Below are positions 24,401 through 40,900 of a DNA stretch of 64,000 nucleotides, in pieces. Location of the stretch: NCBI GenBank assembly GCA_036172665.1, contig CM069872.1, positions 49,586,101 to 49,650,100 on the forward strand, written 5' to 3'. Both the position numbers and the translations under genes were made by a program. The stretch's first letter is position 1, and each line of letters starts with the position of its first letter. This stretch comes from Prosopocoilus inquinatus (Eukaryota; Arthropoda; Insecta; Coleoptera; Lucanidae). The notes under the pieces are model-generated. The model was given only the letters and a program-made list of their open reading frames with translations, did no database searches and was not told the DNA's origin.

Positions 24401-25009
24401 ACAAAGAAAGCATAAATAACCCCGGTTCCACGCAAAACAATCGTACCACGTACCTCAAGACTTCCCCAAATCTGGTCACTGTTTAAATCCACCTCAAAAG
24501 ACACGCAGAGCTTGTTCAATTTCAGCTAAACCTGCTTTATTGAATTATGTAACAAAATTTTACGCAAATTCTCACGAACAACAGAACGCGTGCTTGCTCC
24601 GTCGTGCCGGACGATAAAGTGAAATGTGGCCGAAGACGGTTGCCGGAACAAGGTGGGCCAATCGAAACTCAGGACGCGAAGGTGGTTAAACTACTCACTT
24701 AAAGAAAATGTTGCTAACTTAATAAAACAGGCACATGCAACACGCAGTCGCCGAAATGTAACTAAAGGTTAGCCCGTAACAACCCGTAAAACTCTAAATG
24801 AGAATGTGGTACTCACGCCTGCAACTAAATTTTGACAATGAATGTTAATATGTCGATTTAGATTGTAAGATAACTCCGAATTAGGGCACAGTTGCGTTTT
24901 TCTTTGTATTACGAGGTGTGTTCTTCTCGAAATTTAGGTAACTAACAATACCGCTTAATCTATCCGACTTGAATTGTCAAAATTGGCGTACGCTGAAACA
25001 CATTAAATT

Positions 25010-25150
25010 ATGACCGAGTTAAGTGAACGGTCAAATTGCACAAAATCGTCAAGTCAACGGTCCGACTAAACCCTCTAACCAATCACCAATTGAGAAAAGT
25101 GATCACGTGGTTTGGTCTGACCACTTCGACCGTTCACTTACCGCAGCCTA
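25010..25150. repeat. MITE-like palindrome, copy 1
   Basis: Inverted ends AAGTGAACGGTC and GACCGTTCACTT. A second copy at 37540-37680 shares the interior (GTCAACGGTCCGACTAAAC, TTTGGTCTGACCAC). Confidence 0.75.
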
Positions 25151-25370
25151 AATTTGACTGGACTTAACATGATAGCCAACTTACTAACTTAAAATCACGG
25201 CCGGCCTACTGCGATAACAAATAAGTAAAGAATAGATTATATTGTATGTTTAATTAGTAGAACAAAAATTCTTTTCAATCCTAGGTATCCACAGCTCGTT
25301 AAAGATTAAAAAGAATTTTTACATAATTTTTATCCGACAAAAATCGACTTTAATTATTAATAATAAGAAC

Positions 25371-25432
25371 TTACTTACTACTGCAATGTTAGGTCAAAAA
25401 GCGATAGTAAGATGTCGCTATTTTATATGTTC
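25371..25432 (+). mobile_element. Solo 62-bp end of the retrozyme family with target-site duplication
   Basis: This is only the terminal segment (CTGCAATGTTAGGTCAAAAA and the GCGATAGTAAGATGTCGC hairpin) ending TATATGTTC. It is flanked by AATAATAAGAAC at 25359-25370 and 25433-25444. It has no ribozyme. Confidence 0.75.
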
Positions 25433-25444
25433 AATAATAAGAAC

Positions 25445-26019
25445 GTTATCAATGTTTTAAAGGACACATAGACTTAAAGGTCCCTTTAGCCTATGCAAAG
25501 AGCACATCACATCTCTTTTGAAAAGTTGATAATACCGGACCCCGTGTCTGGGGGATCGTTTAACGGTTCTGTGGAGTGTGCCCCGCTGTTCCCGGCTTGA
25601 CTTTTCTCCGGCAAGCGTAAGTAGTCACGAGCAGGTAGTACGGCTGAGTACGAGCAGACCTGGTTTTCGACTCACACAGTACCAAAAACGCTTCCGTGCT
25701 ATTCCCGATTGACACCGCGACGGCTGTTGAGCGAAGGCCTCGCGGAAGCCATTTTTCTTGAAAGCAGTTTCAACTCCGGACTCTTCTTTCGACGTCGTAC
25801 TCCTGAGAGGAAGCGAATGCGGAGGCAACGAATTTAACTCCGTAAATATTTTCCCTTTGTAGATAAAACAATGGGAGTACGTATAAAGCTGAGCGTCCAA
25901 TAGGTCGGTGGAGCGGAGCGACGCGTACGAATTAGTTGCATAAGGTCTCATGACAAGACAAGACACTGTTACGAATTTGTTTTTCTTCTATTTACAAAAT
26001 GAAAATGATGAAAGACGAA
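25445..26019. other. Region downstream of the PPP1R36-like stop; nothing identified
   Basis: An open frame at 25625-25966 (minus) lacks splice support or a recognisable family. It could be 3' UTR or intergenic. Confidence 0.35.
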
Positions 26020-32231
<6,212 letters not shown>

Positions 32232-32604
32232 TTCACTTTACCTTTGCAATTTATTCCTGATTATTTAAAGCATAACTCATAAATTCATGACAATGAAAAT
32301 TGTGATTGATATCAAAGTTCAAAATATGACATTTCCAAAGCAACTTTGATAAAAAAACAAGTGGTATTATCCCTTTAGAATAGTGATTTTCGAGTTTAAT
32401 TTTATTTGCAGATACAATAATTGCAATTTAATTAATGTTAAGTTTAAGTGATTGTATTTGAAAAATTATTATTCTTTGTTTCTTTTCATAGACGAGATAT
32501 CGGGTTGTTGCGGAATCTCTACATAGTCGTCAACTATTAACGAACGACCCTTGTAATGCACAAAACTTCTCAAATTCAAACAGAAGCAAAACAAGCCAAA
32601 TTAT

Positions 32605-32715
32605 TACTAAGGCCCGGTTTCACCATTAGAGTTTAACTCCGTTTTATTCCTATAGAAACAATTATCTTTGCAATTGTTACCACGGGAATAAAACGAAGTT
32701 TAAAGTTAAACCACA
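32605..32715. repeat. MITE-like palindrome (GGCCCGGTTTCACCA type)
   Basis: AGTTTAACTCCGTTTTATTCC at 32628 returns inverted near 32690-32710 around an AACAATT...AATTGTT core. It lies between the divergent PPP1R36-like and LSM1 genes. The rest of that roughly 1-kb spacer (32232-33246) should hold both promoters, but no core motif can be fixed. Confidence 0.65.
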
Positions 32716-33246
32716 GATTACTACACAAATGCGAAGGCTGACGTTCCCGCCATTTCTCATGCCGCCATTGTTTTGGTGGTATATTAATCAGATAGTGTGA
32801 GATTACGAAACACAATCCACTGTTAATCTAATCATTTCACGGTATATTCATTACTATTTTTATTCATTGATCAAAATAGCAAATTGATGAAAGGGATATT
32901 AATGTATTAAAGCAACAATATGCAGCAGTTTTCCAACTTCGCACTTTATCAAATAGGGTCAACGTTAATGCCTTTGAAATTAAAACAGAAAAAGAACAGC
33001 TGATTATGGTTGGGTCAGAGAAGTCAGGTGTATTTCTATATCTCTGAATATAGCATTACACAGCGTAATGGGATGCGAGTTTAAAAGAAAAAATGATTTT
33101 AGTTGGTAACTAGAATTTTTATCTATCTGTTGGTTGGTATCATTGGTTTCATATTTGTCAATTTTGACATTCAAAACAAACTAACCTATGTTTTCGTGAA
33201 CTTTTAATATAAACACAAGTGTAAACAGAAATTCCGTGATAAAATA

Positions 33247-36200
33247 ATGAATAAACCCGAATTAGAAGGTACCGCACACTTATTAGACGAGTTAGACAGT
33301 AAGTATTGTTCTGTGAAATGCCTTTAAAAAAAATAAGTAATCCCATCTTTGCTGCAGAAAAATTAATGGTTTTACTAAGGGATGGAAGGACTTTGATAGG
33401 GTACTTGAGGAGCGTCGATCAATTCGCAAATCTCGTTCTGCACCGCACCATCGAAAGAATTCACGTCGGAAAAGATTATGGCGATATACCAAGGGGTGTG
33501 TTTATAGTTAGAGGTGAAAATGTTGTGCTGTTGGGAGAAATAGTAAGTTAGTAATTACTTAAGTTCAAATTCAGCAATAAAACTCGTCCTTTGCTACTAA
33601 ATTCTTTAATGAGGTGTTTGCAACACACAGTTCACTTCATTTTTAAAGTTAAAACTTAAACAGATAAAATAGCGACATCTTACTATCGCTTTTTGACCTG
33701 ACATTGCAGTAGGGTAGACAAATTGAAGCGGGATTTGCTCCTAATAAGTTCCCCATGCAAGGCGGCCATGCTTGCTGTCAAGGATAATGAAAATTTTAGA
33801 AAAATTTTGTGCAAATCGTTTTTGATTGCAGCGAGAACCTCGAGCAGCCTCTGGACAGCTGTTTCAGCCCTGCTTGGGGCTTCTTCAGCAGAGACGTAGC
33901 TCGACATTCCCGCTGCAAACAAAAACGACTTGCCCAATTTATTCGCATTTGCGATGTAAGAGTGATGAACAGATAAAATAGCGACATCTTACTATCGCTT
34001 TTTGACCTGACATTGCAGTAGGGTAGACAAATTGAAGCGGGATTTGCTCCTAATAAGTTCCCCATGCAAGGCGGCCATGCTTGCTGTCAAGGATAATGAA
34101 AATTTTAGAAAAATTTTGTGCAAATCGTTTTTGATTGCAGCGAGAACCTCGAGCAGCCTCTGGACAGCTGTTTCAGCCCTGCTTGGGGCTTCTTCAGCAG
34201 AGACGTAGCTCGACATTCCCGCTGCAAACAAAAACGACTTGCCCAATTTATTCGTACATTACTCTTACATCGCAAATGCGAATAAATTGGGCAAGTCGTT
34301 TTTGTTTGCAGCGGGAATGTCGAGCTACGTCTCTGCTGAAGAAGCCCCAAGCAGGGCTGAAACAGCTGTCCAGAGGCTGCTCGAGGTTCTCGCTGCAATC
34401 AAAAACGATTTGCACAAAATTTTTCTAAAATTTTCATTATCCTTGACAGCAAGCATGGCCGCCTTGCATGGGGAACTTATTAGGAGCAAATCCCGCTTCA
34501 ATTTGTCTACCCTACTGCAATGTCAGGTCAAAAAGCGATAGTAAGATGTCGCTATTTTATCTGTTCATCACTCTTACATCGCAAATGCGAATAAATTGGG
34601 CAAGTCGTTTTTGTTTGCAGCGGGAATGTCGAGCTACGTCTCTGCTGAAGAAGCCCCAAGCAGGGCTGAAACAGCTGTCCAGAGGCTGCTCGAGGTTCTC
34701 GCTGCAATCAAAAACGATTTGCACAAAATTTTTTTAAAACTTAAATGTGAACGGAAATATCAAACTAGAAAATGAGAAGTCATGAATCTAATTTAGCTAA
34801 ATTTACAAGTTTATTATGTTCATATAATATACCTCGCCTTTAATAAAAAAACTACCATAGAAAAGGTATGTTCAAAGCGTTCAGTAGTAAGCAAAAGTAA
34901 CTCATATTTTGAGTTAGGTATTTTTTGTTTTTAAGTTTATTAGGTGCTTTCTTTCACTCACAAAATCGTGATCCAAACGTGTTTTGATTCAAAAACAGAC
35001 AATGGGCGTGTTCAGCGGACGCACAGCTGCTGAGTTGCTTACTCAACAGTGGCTTGTGATTGGCTATTACCTTAATGTGAGCCAATCATAAACGATTGCT
35101 GAGTAAGCAACTCAGCCGCTGAGTGTCCCTCAACGCGCCCATTCTTTTCTTTGAATCTCTCAGTTTTTAAAACTGGTTTGGATTGAATTATGATTTTTTA
35201 CAAATGAACTGTCAATCAAAAATTCAAGTCAGATGTTTTGTTGCAACAACTACGAAGATCAGGTCCAAACTATTTGATACACGATTCAAACTTTACAGTA
35301 TCTGCTTATTTGCTTTTCCATGAAATCGACAAAATTTTTGTTGCCTCTGCAATAGAAAAAAAAAAACTGACAGGTCAGCTTGGTCAGTGGAGTACGTGAG
35401 CTACTTGCTTGCTGTAGACGCCACAAAGGGGACTGAAACAGTTGTCCAAGGAATGCTAGGGTACACCACTGCAATCCAAACTGACTTGCAACTAATTTAT
35501 TGTTAATTTTATTAATAATTTAATCAACGACATCCTACGATCGTTTTTTAACCTGACATTGCATTAGGATTGACCAATTGAAGCCAGTTTGCTACATAAT
35601 AAGTCATCCCATGCAAGGCGGTCATGCTTGCTGTCAAAGCTTCTACTGATAAAGCCCTAAATACGTCTGAAATAGCTGTACAGAGGCTGCACTGCAATCA
35701 GAAACGATTTGCAATAATTTTTGTTTGTTAATTTTATTAATTGAAAGTTATGTTAATTTCAATTGTTTCATTAATTTGGTGACGAAGGTCTTTGTGAAAT
35801 AGTCTGTCTTTTGTACGTTTTCTGGAATCTTCCATTCACGGTCCCTTTGTTATTAATTTAATTCTCAAGACCTCACAGTTTATAGAGCGCTTTTAAAAAT
35901 TCAAAATTAAATTAAACGTTTTCGGCACCTCTGTGACCACTAGGGGCAGTTGCACCCCCCCCCCCCCATTACTTGACATTTTCAATAAAGAAGATAAAGT
36001 TTATGTGTGATGCTGTACTGTTTCATTTACTTTATTTTGGAATTTAATTATGTAATAAAAAAAACTTGTCTGATTCTTCAATGTTTTGATTTTTTGAGGA
36101 AATTCATCGTGAGCTCGATTGTCTTTTGTTTTCTTTTTTCCTTTTTTTAGAACGCCTGTAAAGCACGTTTACACGAAAGGTTATTTTTCGCATTTTTGTC

Positions 36201-36721
36201 CAAGTTGTTCGCTTTTCCAAAAAAAAAAATCGGCAGTTATTCTGTTTTCTTAGGAGTAAAAAGAAAGTCAGCGATGACCGTTGATCATGTTCTGTATAAA
36301 CTTAACTTAAAAAAAAGTAATTTGTATTTTCTTGAAACCGTTAAAATAATTCTTTTTTTTTTTTCAAAATCTTAAGTGCTTCAAAAGTAAGAGAAAACTT
36401 AATGTAGACTAACAGTAAGGTAGATTTAAAATTTGTATTTTCAAGGTGATATTTGTAAATGTATCGAGTACAGTTAATTTTCTCTGTAATAGTTTTATTT
36501 GATAGTGCCAGTGAGTGAATTATTTGACTGATGGTATTATTTATAAGGATGCGGAAAAGGAAGCAGATCTGCCACTTAACGAAGTCAGCGTTGATGATAT
36601 ATTGGACGCGCAGAGAAAAGAACAAGAACTGAAGCAGGAACAGCAGAAATTATTAGCGAAGGCGTTAAAAGAAAGAGGACTTCATTTGATGGCGGACTTA
36701 ACGCACGACGACATGTATTAA
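33247..36721 (+). CDS. LSM1: LSM1, Sm-like subunit of the LSm1-7 mRNA-decay ring (3 exons)
   Basis: Exons 33247-33298, 33358-33542 and 36548-36721 join in phase (1, then 0) to give 136 residues, the usual LSM1 size. Exon 2 carries the Sm fold: Sm1 with [24 protein letters not shown] and Sm2 with the [11 protein letters not shown] block. Exon 3 gives the LSM1-specific charged C-terminal helix ending in Tyr. In the known family LSM1 forms a ring with LSm2-7 and Pat1, binds the 3' end of oligoadenylated mRNA and promotes decapping in the cytoplasm. Intron 1 is only 59 nt. Intron 2 is 3 kb and contains a double inverted array of hammerhead-bearing repeats. The exon 3 acceptor (TTTATAAG) has a poor pyrimidine tract. 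A polyadenylation signal follows 11 nt after the stop. Confidence 0.95.
33839..33904 (-). ncRNA. Type I hammerhead ribozyme (copy 3)
   Basis: All core elements as in copy 1. Predicted cleavage is between 33854 and 33853. It is antisense to LSM1. Confidence 0.9.
34148..34213 (-). ncRNA. Type I hammerhead ribozyme (copy 4)
   Basis: All core elements are intact. Predicted cleavage is between 34163 and 34162, 309 nt from copy 3. It is antisense to LSM1. Confidence 0.9.
34320..34384 (+). ncRNA. Type I hammerhead ribozyme (copy 5)
   Basis: All core elements are intact. Cleavage is predicted at 34370/34371. It is on the sense strand of LSM1 intron 2. Confidence 0.9.
34629..34693 (+). ncRNA. Type I hammerhead ribozyme (copy 6)
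   Basis: All core elements are intact. Cleavage is predicted at 34679/34680, so copies 5 and 6 would release a 309-nt monomer from a sense transcript. Confidence 0.9.
35004..35140. repeat. MITE-like palindrome (GGGCGTGTT type)
   Basis: GGGCGTGTTCAGCGG at the left and CTCAACGCGCCC at the right are inverted, with GCTGAGTTGCTTACTCA matched by TGAGTAAGCAACTCAGC and a TGATTGGCT/AGCCAATCA inner arm. It lies in LSM1 intron 2. Confidence 0.8.
35370..35730 (+). mobile_element. Two decayed copies of the hammerhead repeat
   Basis: At 35390-35475 the core reads CTGTAGA, and at 35640-35700 it reads CTGATAA followed by CTGAAATAGCTG. Both break invariant core bases. The flanks (CATGCAAGGCGGTCATGC and CAGAAACGATTTGCA) match the young units. 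It lies in LSM1 intron 2. Confidence 0.7.
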
Positions 36722-36731
36722 TAGTATTGCC

Positions 36732-36737
36732 AATAAA
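36732..36737 (+). terminator. LSM1 polyadenylation signal
   Basis: AATAAA lies 11 nt after the LSM1 stop codon. It would give a very short 3' UTR. Confidence 0.6.
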
Positions 36738-36959
36738 ATTTGTTTTTATATTATTGTTAACGATGATTTTATGAAACCTTCGTACTGAATGAGTTTCTGT
36801 GCTGGCCCGCATTTGAGATCAATCGATTTTGAAGTCGGGGTATTCTCCCACGTAGTGAAGCAGGCCTGTAGGAAGTGAGCGTTGAATAAATATCACTTTC
36901 ACTGGCACGAACAAGTAAGTTTGAATGTTTATTCGACTTGGCAATCAATGGGAAGTGTT

Positions 36960-37095
36960 TGAGGTCCAGTTTTACAAATGCGGCTCAACTTTGAGCTGAG
37001 GCTTAAACCATTAACAATGATTATTTCAACAATTGTTGTGAAGGATTTAAGCTTCGGCTCAAAGTTAAACCCTCATTGTAAAACTGGGCCTGAAT
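36960..37095. repeat. MITE-like palindrome between convergent LSM1 and RhoGAP genes
   Basis: GGTCCAGTTTTACAAATG returns inverted as CATTGTAAAACTGGGCC, with CGGCTCAACTTTGAGC mirrored near 37055. The core is AACAATGATTATTTCAACAATTGTT. Confidence 0.8.
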
Positions 37096-37506
37096 GACAA
37101 GGTTGAGGTTGGAAATCAAATACTTGTTCGTGCCAACGGCGATGACGTTTATAGGCGTTTACGAAAATTGGAGCGGTACATGGATCGGGGTAGACAAGTA
37201 AGATAGAACGAATGCGTTTAATGCAAGTAAGAGTGAGAGAATAGATTAACCGGTATCTGAGGTGTAAGATTTGTGGCAAAAGGAACGCAGCTAATAATTG
37301 AAAATACTTATTTTAAGCTACGTTTCCATGCATTCGTCGTGCGTCGTTCAGTCGTCAATTGTTATTGGTTCATTTTAAATATTTTTCGCAATCGCCAAGA
37401 GAGCGCAGCGCTGCACCAATAAAGAAATTGATGACGGATGCATGGAAACATGCCATTAGATAGTATCATATTATTTGGCATTTATTTAATTTAAATTGGA
37501 ATGCTC

Positions 37507-37785
37507 AGGGCCGATTTCATAATAGGACTTATAGAGGCCGCGTTAAGTGAGCGGTCAAATTGCACAGAATCGTTATGTCAACGGTCCGACTAAACTCTCT
37601 GACCAATCAGCAATTGTGAAAAGTCATCGCGTGATTTGGTCTGACCACGTCGACCGTTCACTTACCGCAGTCTAAATTTAAAGTCACTTTAACCTAAAAA
37701 AAAAAATGCATTTGTTTCCCTATTCTTAAAGTGACTTTAAATTAAAGCTTCCTTAAAGTCTGATTATGAAAATGGCCGTCAGTGC
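37507..37785. repeat. Nested MITE-like elements between LSM1 and RhoGAP
   Basis: An outer element starts GGGCCGATTTCATAATAG (37509) and ends CTGATTATGAAAATGGCC (37757-37774). It encloses the second copy of the AAGTGAACGGTC palindrome (about 37540-37680). A TTAAAGTCACTTTAA palindrome is repeated inside. Confidence 0.7.
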
Positions 37786-37922
37786 TACAAACTTTTAAGA
37801 AATCATAGTCACTTTAATTAATAATTTAATCGAATACATGCTACTTACCATCATTAACTATGAAATGGATATATTTGTTAACGAACGACCAGAAAAGTAA
37901 ACTATTAGACAGTTTTAAAATA

Positions 37923-37928
37923 TTTATT
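37923..37928 (-). terminator. Polyadenylation signal of the RhoGAP gene
   Basis: AATAAA on the minus strand, 51 nt downstream of the TGA/TAA-terminated last exon and facing the LSM1 3' end. Confidence 0.55.
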
Positions 37929-37978
37929 AAGATGTATAAAAACAGGAAATTCACCAAAACAACTTTTTCTACTCCTAA

Positions 37979-40900
37979 TCAAAAAGACGTTTCAAATACA
38001 ATAGGATGACCGTTTTCATCAAACTGCTTGGGTTTCAGCACTAGTTCCTTCTCGTCACCGTAATCTTGTACGTCACATTTCTCGGAAAAATCGGACTGGT
38101 TGCCGTTTAAATAGTGCAAAAGCGAGGCGTTCATCTTACTATCGCTCAGCCCTTTAAGATCGTCAGAACTGTAATCATCCGTGCGACTCGAGAAACTCAG
38201 ATCCACCGGCGATGCGGTCATAATACTGCGACTCCAGAGGTATTCCCTGAACGTGCTGGTTAGAAAATCATTCGCGGCGGCGCCAGCTTCTTCCGTTTCA
38301 TCGCAGCAGGCTGTGGCTTCGTTGCACAGCAATAAATTATTTTCGCTTTTTGATTTTTTTAAGTGCGGTTTAGACGGCACGTCGGAAGTTTCCACCGTTT
38401 CGACAATCAAATCAGACTTTTCCTCTATCAGACTATCCATTAAAACTGTTTGGTTGCTTAGCTTTGGTAAATTGTTTATGTTTGTACCTGAGACAACTAA
38501 TACTGGCTTACGACTTCTCGGCGTCATCATTGTTTCCTACAACACACAAACGGACAATTGCGGTGCTATCGCGTAATAGATGCTTACGTGTTAATTAAAA
38601 CCGTAGTTTCCATGATATCTGCATTATTTAAAAATTAATTATTACAGAAATAAAATATGTGGAACATTTTTTTACGTATGTTTGCCACTTGGTTCAATGC
38701 ATTCTGTTTGAAATCATCCAACTGCTCGAAAGACCGTAACGAGCATGCGCGTTAAACAAATTAATGTACATACGCAGTAAATAAAACGACACACGATTTG
38801 TTTACTGCGCATGCGCACGCTCGTGCAAGTGCAGTTTTTTGAGCAGTTGAAACAAAGCTATTATTATTATTATTATTATTTGAAGCACTTGAAGTTAACT
38901 CTCTTTAACTTTTCACTTACGTTGACAACAAACAATAAAGCGAACAGTACCAAATAACAAACCTGCATAGCACGACACATATTTTGCGTCGATTTAGTAA
39001 TTGGCGACATAGATCTGCGTTCCTGCCCGTTGGGACTAAAAATACTAGCCGAAAGGGTATGTACGGAAATGCAAGCGGGTGTGCTCGTCAGGTATGCACT
39101 GGGCATTCCGATGCTTATGTTGGGACTGAACACGTTAGTATTTTCCGTTTCGTTCTGTACCAACGCCTTGCACTTGCAATCCTCTGAACTGGACTCGGAC
39201 TTTTTGAACTTTTTTATGAACAGTTCGTCGTTACTTACGTCACCGTTGCTGGTGCTGCAACTAGTGCAAAACAAAATTCTCTTCGCCGTCACGCTTTGTT
39301 GCGGTGTCTGCAATAGTTGGAAAAAGCACAAGCACACATGTATAAGCCGCACAGTAAGTTAGGGTTAACACAAAAGCTACGTGCAAGGCAAGTTAAAGAT
39401 ATTAACGCATACATTAGTTAAGGGAATCACGTCATTAACACAATTATTTGAAATTGTGATTGTTCATAATACGATTTATTTTATTTTTCATTGTTTACGT
39501 TGATTCATTTCGTTATCAAAAAAATACAAAAAATTCATTTAATTGCCCTCGAATCTAAATTTTGCGGAAAAAATTGGCTTAAAGTTGAACAAAATTGAAG
39601 AGTAGGCCGAGAAGTGTAAATTTGGTTCTATTTGTCGATTGTCTATTTAACAAAAATAAAAATAAAAAATTCTGTCGCCTACTTACTATAAACTCACCTA
39701 CCGTCATCAAATAATTCCAAACTATTTCCGCCTATTCTAACAAATAGAGATCGGAATCACATATTTTGACGTCATCAGTGTTTTATTTTTATTTTGTAAT
39801 GCTTCTCGGAATAATTCTGCGGGGAGAGGAGCGCCCTCCGATTGGTTTGATTTTCATAATGGGGCAGCACAGGAACATCAAATCATCAAGCTTCAGCTTC
39901 AGTTTTGTAGAAAAAAAATTATATTTTGTTGTTAAAATTGTATTATCCAGAATTCACCTTTATTAATAATAATAAATTAAATTCAACCCATTGAAGACTT
40001 GTAAAAAAAAACATGATTAAAAAATAGCGAGATTATCAAATACAAAAGTAACGTTTTGTTTTTCAATTTATTTATTTTTTTGTTTTTTTTCAATTTATTT
40101 ATTGTCTTGTTTTCTTTTTTCAATTTTTTTGTTTGGTTTTTCGAACATAATAATCTTTTTTTTTATCGATTATCGAGAATCTCCGCAGCAGTTTTGAATT
40201 ATCAATCAATTTACCCCATCTTTGCTTATTTTCTATTTCTTTTCTTAAATTGTCTCTTTTCTTTCTTAAATACCTATACACTTATTACTACAGCTGTTTG
40301 TCGTAAAATGTACGATCGTCATTTGTTTTTATTTCTCTCCTTTTTTCGTTGGAGTTTTCCTCTTTTTTTTTAAATTTCTATTCCAGTTACACTTTTCCAA
40401 ACGACGAAAATGTTATTCTTTTTTGTTCTTACTTTATTTGTCATATATTTTTTTTCAAAAGTTAATAATTAAAAACATTATACAGTTTTCAAATCTTGCA
40501 ATCGTCTTTTGTTTTTGTTGATTTTGTATTACGATTGTGTTTTGTCTTTCTTTAATAATTAATTAATAATTAATAATCGTCGTGAATAGTTTAAACGATC
40601 GCTTTTTGGACTTGACTCTCGAGCTACGCTTCTACTGATGAAGCCCCAAATAGGGCTGAAACAGTTGTAGAGAGGCTACTCGAGGGATTCACCGCAATCA
40701 GAAACGATTTGCAACAAAATTTCGTAATAATTCCTTAGGAATTCCTTAGTCCTTAGGAATTTTTATTTTATTTTTTCTCCACCGTTAAAAAGTACTCGAT
40801 GATTTATTTTCATAAATTAAATAATTATAATTTCTTCAGATTGTGTTTCTCGTTTGTCAAACATATTTTCACTTTCTTCTTGTTTCTGTTTGTGTATCTT

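Larger units (their letters stand above)
33662..34733. mobile_element. Hammerhead retrozyme double dimer in LSM1 intron 2
   Basis: Two minus-oriented units in tandem (period 309 bp) are followed by two plus-oriented units in tandem (period 309 bp). The arms meet at 34254/34279 and are almost identical. TTAAAACTTAAA flanks the array (33650-33661 and 34734-34745), a 12-bp target-site duplication. Four complete hammerheads are present. Confidence 0.88.

Noticed and set aside
33683..34737. Recurrent open frames with a [21 protein letters not shown] peptide in many places
   Set aside because: They are translations of the hammerhead repeat on one strand. The conservation follows the ribozyme stems and the TE family, not codon structure, and the frames end inside the repeat.
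38181..38576. Plus-strand open frame opposite the last RhoGAP exon
   Set aside because: Shadow frame; the minus strand has matching splice phases and a polyadenylation signal.
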